Shown here one piece after another: positions 62,212 to 64,000 of a DNA stretch of 64,000 bases. A program made the translations under genes and the position numbers. Each line of letters starts with the position of its first letter. The stretch's first letter is position 1. Origin of the DNA: Streptomyces sp. NBC_01454 (GTDB lineage: Bacteria > Actinomycetota > Actinomycetes > Streptomycetales > Streptomycetaceae); contig NZ_CP109460.1 of NCBI RefSeq assembly GCF_036227565.1, positions 7,068,001-7,132,000 of the forward strand, given 5' to 3'. The notes beneath the pieces were generated by a model, which had not been told where the DNA came from, ran no database searches, and saw only the letters and a program-made list of their open reading frames with translations.

Positions 62212-63999
62212 TCATACCGGGATGGCCGGTCCGGCCGGCAGGGCCGACAGCAGAAGCAGTGCCACATCGTCCTGCCGGTCCGTGTCGGCGTCCTGGTTCT
62301 CCAGGAGGACGTCGGCGAGGCGCTCGGGGTCCAGCGACGGTGCGTCGTTGAGCCGCCCGGCCAGTTCGGCGACGGAGCGCTCCGGGTCGACGCCCGGCGT
62401 TTCGACCAGGCCGTCGGTGTAGAGCGCCAGGACGGAACTGGGCGGCAGGGTGATCTCCGTGGCGGAGTACCGGGCGTCCGGGTCGATGCCCAGGAGCAGG
62501 CCGGGCGGTACGTGCAGCACCGAGGTGTGCCGGTCGGGGTGGCGCAGGATGGGCGGCGGATGACCGGCACCGGCCAGGCACGCCCGCCGGGTCCGCAGAT
62601 CGATGTGGACGTACAGACAGCTGGTGAACAGATCCGGGTCCAGGTCGGTGAGCAGCCGGTTGGTGCGGGCCAGCACCTCTCCGGGGGACACCCCCGCGGC
62701 CGCATAGGCGCGCACGGCGGTGCGGGCCTGTCCCATGAAGGCGGCGGCCGCCGCGTTGTGGCCCTGCACATCACCGATGACGGCCGCGATGTGCCCCTCG
62801 TCGAGCCGGATCAGGTCGTAGAAGTCGCCGCCGATCTCCATACCGCGGGTCGACGGCAGGTAACGGCCGGCGACGGCGAACCCGGGCACCGCGGGCAGAC
62901 TGTGCGGCAGCAGGCCGGCCTGCAGATCGTGGGCCAGCTGCTGCTTGGTGTCGTACAGCCGGGCGCGGTCGAGTGCCTGGGCGATCAGCCCCGCCAGCGA
63001 GGTGAGGACCTGGCGCTCCTCCGGGCTGAAGGTGCGGGGCCGGGTGTACGAGAGGATGCAGCAGCCGACCGGGCGGCCGGAGACCACCAGCGGCAGCACG
63101 GCCCGGGACGCCTTGCCGGTCAGCCGCAGCAGCCCCGGGTAGTCGCGTTCGACCTCCTCCGGAGAGCTGAAGAAGCTGGACTCCCCGGTGGCGAGGGCGT
63201 GTACGGCGGGGCTGTGGGCGGCGTCCAGGGCGACACCTTCGAAGGCGGCGATGGCCTCCGGGGGGTATCCGCGGTGGCCGATGGTGTGCAGCCGGCCCGC
63301 CTCCGCCGCGTACATGATCATGCCCTGGGCGCCGAACGCCGGCACGATCTGATCGGCGATGAGATCGACGACGTCCCGCACGCCCACGGCCTCGGTGAGG
63401 GCGGCCGCGAGGTGCAGGACGTGGTAGATCTGCCCGGCCCGCGCCGGTACCCCCTGTCCCGCCGTCTCGCCCTGCGCGGGAGGAGGCGCCACCGGCCCGT
63501 AGTCCTTGCCCGAGGGGCTGATCCACACACTCAGCCCGCGGGCGTCCGGGAACATCCGGAACGTCAGCCACCGGTCCGGTGGCCGGCAGGCGGTGAACGA
63601 CATCGCCCGGCGGCTGATCACCGCGGCGCGGTAGCGGTCCTCGAAGGCCGGGTCGCGCAGCCACGGCAGGGCATCCCAGGGACGCGAGCCGAGCAGCCGG
63701 ATGTCCGACCCGCCGAGCAGCTCCGCCGCGCCCGTGGTGACCAGGGTGAAGCGTCCCTCCAGGTCGAGGGCGCAGCAGCCGCCGGGCAGCCGTTCCAGGT
63801 AGTCGACGGCCGCCAGCGCCTCGTCGGGTTCCACGGCCCGCGGCGGCGGGGGCGACAGCACCCGCGGGGCACCGGCGGGCGAGGTGGCACCCCGGGGCCG
63901 GGGGCGCTCGTCCAGCAGCGTCGCCAGACGCCGGCAGGAGGCCTCCACCGCCTCGTACTCGTCCTCCGACAGCTGCGTCGCGTGGCCGGCCGGCCACAT
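62212..63999 (-). CDS. PAS-GAF-SpoIIE serine phosphatase, may continue past the right edge
   Basis: The visible 595 residues hold a PAS-like domain (about 65-170, GRFTLVTTGAAELLGGSD), a GAF domain (about 190-345) and a SpoIIE/PP2C domain (about 360-595) with GGDFYDL, GDVQGHN and QDDVALL metal motifs. ATG 63999 is the last possible start in the window; the true start may be further right. Such multi-domain phosphatases regulate anti-sigma/STAS partners in response to small-molecule signals. It converges on the DUF6801-like gene after 159 bases. Confidence 0.88.
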   Translation of the reverse strand: MWPAGHATQLSEDEYEAVEASCRRLATLLDERPRPRGATSPAGAPRVLSPPPPRAVEPDEALAAVDYLERLPGGCCALDLEGRFTLVTTGAAELLGGSDIRLLGSRPWDALPWLRDPAFEDRYRAAVISRRAMSFTACRPPDRWLTFRMFPDARGLSVWISPSGKDYGPVAPPPAQGETAGQGVPARAGQIYHVLHLAAALTEAVGVRDVVDLIADQIVPAFGAQGMIMYAAEAGRLHTIGHRGYPPEAIAAFEGVALDAAHSPAVHALATGESSFFSSPEEVERDYPGLLRLTGKASRAVLPLVVSGRPVGCCILSYTRPRTFSPEERQVLTSLAGLIAQALDRARLYDTKQQLAHDLQAGLLPHSLPAVPGFAVAGRYLPSTRGMEIGGDFYDLIRLDEGHIAAVIGDVQGHNAAAAAFMGQARTAVRAYAAAGVSPGEVLARTNRLLTDLDPDLFTSCLYVHIDLRTRRACLAGAGHPPPILRHPDRHTSVLHVPPGLLLGIDPDARYSATEITLPPSSVLALYTDGLVETPGVDPERSVAELAGRLNDAPSLDPERLADVLLENQDADTDRQDDVALLLLSALPAGPAIPV

Positions 64000-64000
64000 C

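Overview
This looks like ordinary high-GC Streptomyces chromosome, probably an accessory or arm-proximal stretch. The signs are very strong GC bias at third codon positions, many GTG starts, frequent leaderless genes (TANNNT six or seven bases before the start codon), and families typical of the genus: DUF4097/HicB-like pair, Trypco2-trypsin-NACHT, SpoIIE-type phosphatases, PTS-linked DhaKLM, HpnB, CsbD and TerD. I saw no rRNA, tRNA, CRISPR array, prophage or intact insertion sequence. Species cannot be named from the sequence alone.

Layout. 1-12.9 kb: end of a beta-helix/AAA+ fusion, a Rv1733c-like membrane protein, a CocE-type hydrolase divergent from its likely TetR regulator, a MOSC protein, a TerD protein, an HpnB-like glycosyltransferase, an Asp/Glu racemase, a membrane protein, a Nudix hydrolase and a lipoprotein. 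13.2-16.1 kb: CsbD, then a VanB-like reductase and PPOX flavoprotein divergent from a TetR regulator over a palindrome. 16.4-20.5 kb: HicB-like ribbon-helix-helix protein with DUF4097, a cytochrome P450 and a DUF4331 protein. 20.5-24.8 kb: a DUF2470 gene broken by two one-base insertions in C-runs but still behind an iron box, a P-loop kinase-like gene with an unknown partner, a secreted DUF3761 protein, and a CHRD-like surface protein translationally coupled to a class F sortase.

25.1-28.4 kb is the most interesting block: a compact operon of a divergent ThiG homologue, a HAD sugar-phosphatase-like enzyme, a CysO/MoaD-like sulfur carrier ending Gly-Gly-Cys, and an MFS exporter. Together these have the logic of a small sulfur-incorporation pathway, most like BexX-type 2-thiosugar formation, rather than thiamine synthesis.

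28.5-44.4 kb: SpoIIE phosphatase, PobA-like hydroxylase, the 25-residue ribosomal protein bL37, membrane and ABM proteins, a phosphoribosyltransferase/hydrolase fusion, HAD, DHFR-like and GGCT-like proteins, a Tat-type lipoprotein, a nucleoside deaminase, a two-ABM membrane protein, an FAD oxidase, an ATP-dependent DNA ligase with a Nudix partner, and an ArsR-type regulator. 44.3-49.5 kb: a sugar/polyol uptake operon (binding protein, two permeases, zinc dehydrogenase) with a DeoR regulator. 49.8-56.4 kb: a STAS protein, a sialidase, a sigma factor with an unknown partner, a DUF574 methyltransferase and dhaKLM.

57.2-61.1 kb: a decayed agmatinase remnant followed by a two-gene Trypco2 plus trypsin-NACHT-membrane conflict system, the second strong candidate for an under-described system. 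The window closes with a DUF6801-like surface protein carrying an in-frame hexamer repeat and a PAS-GAF-SpoIIE phosphatase that reaches the right edge.
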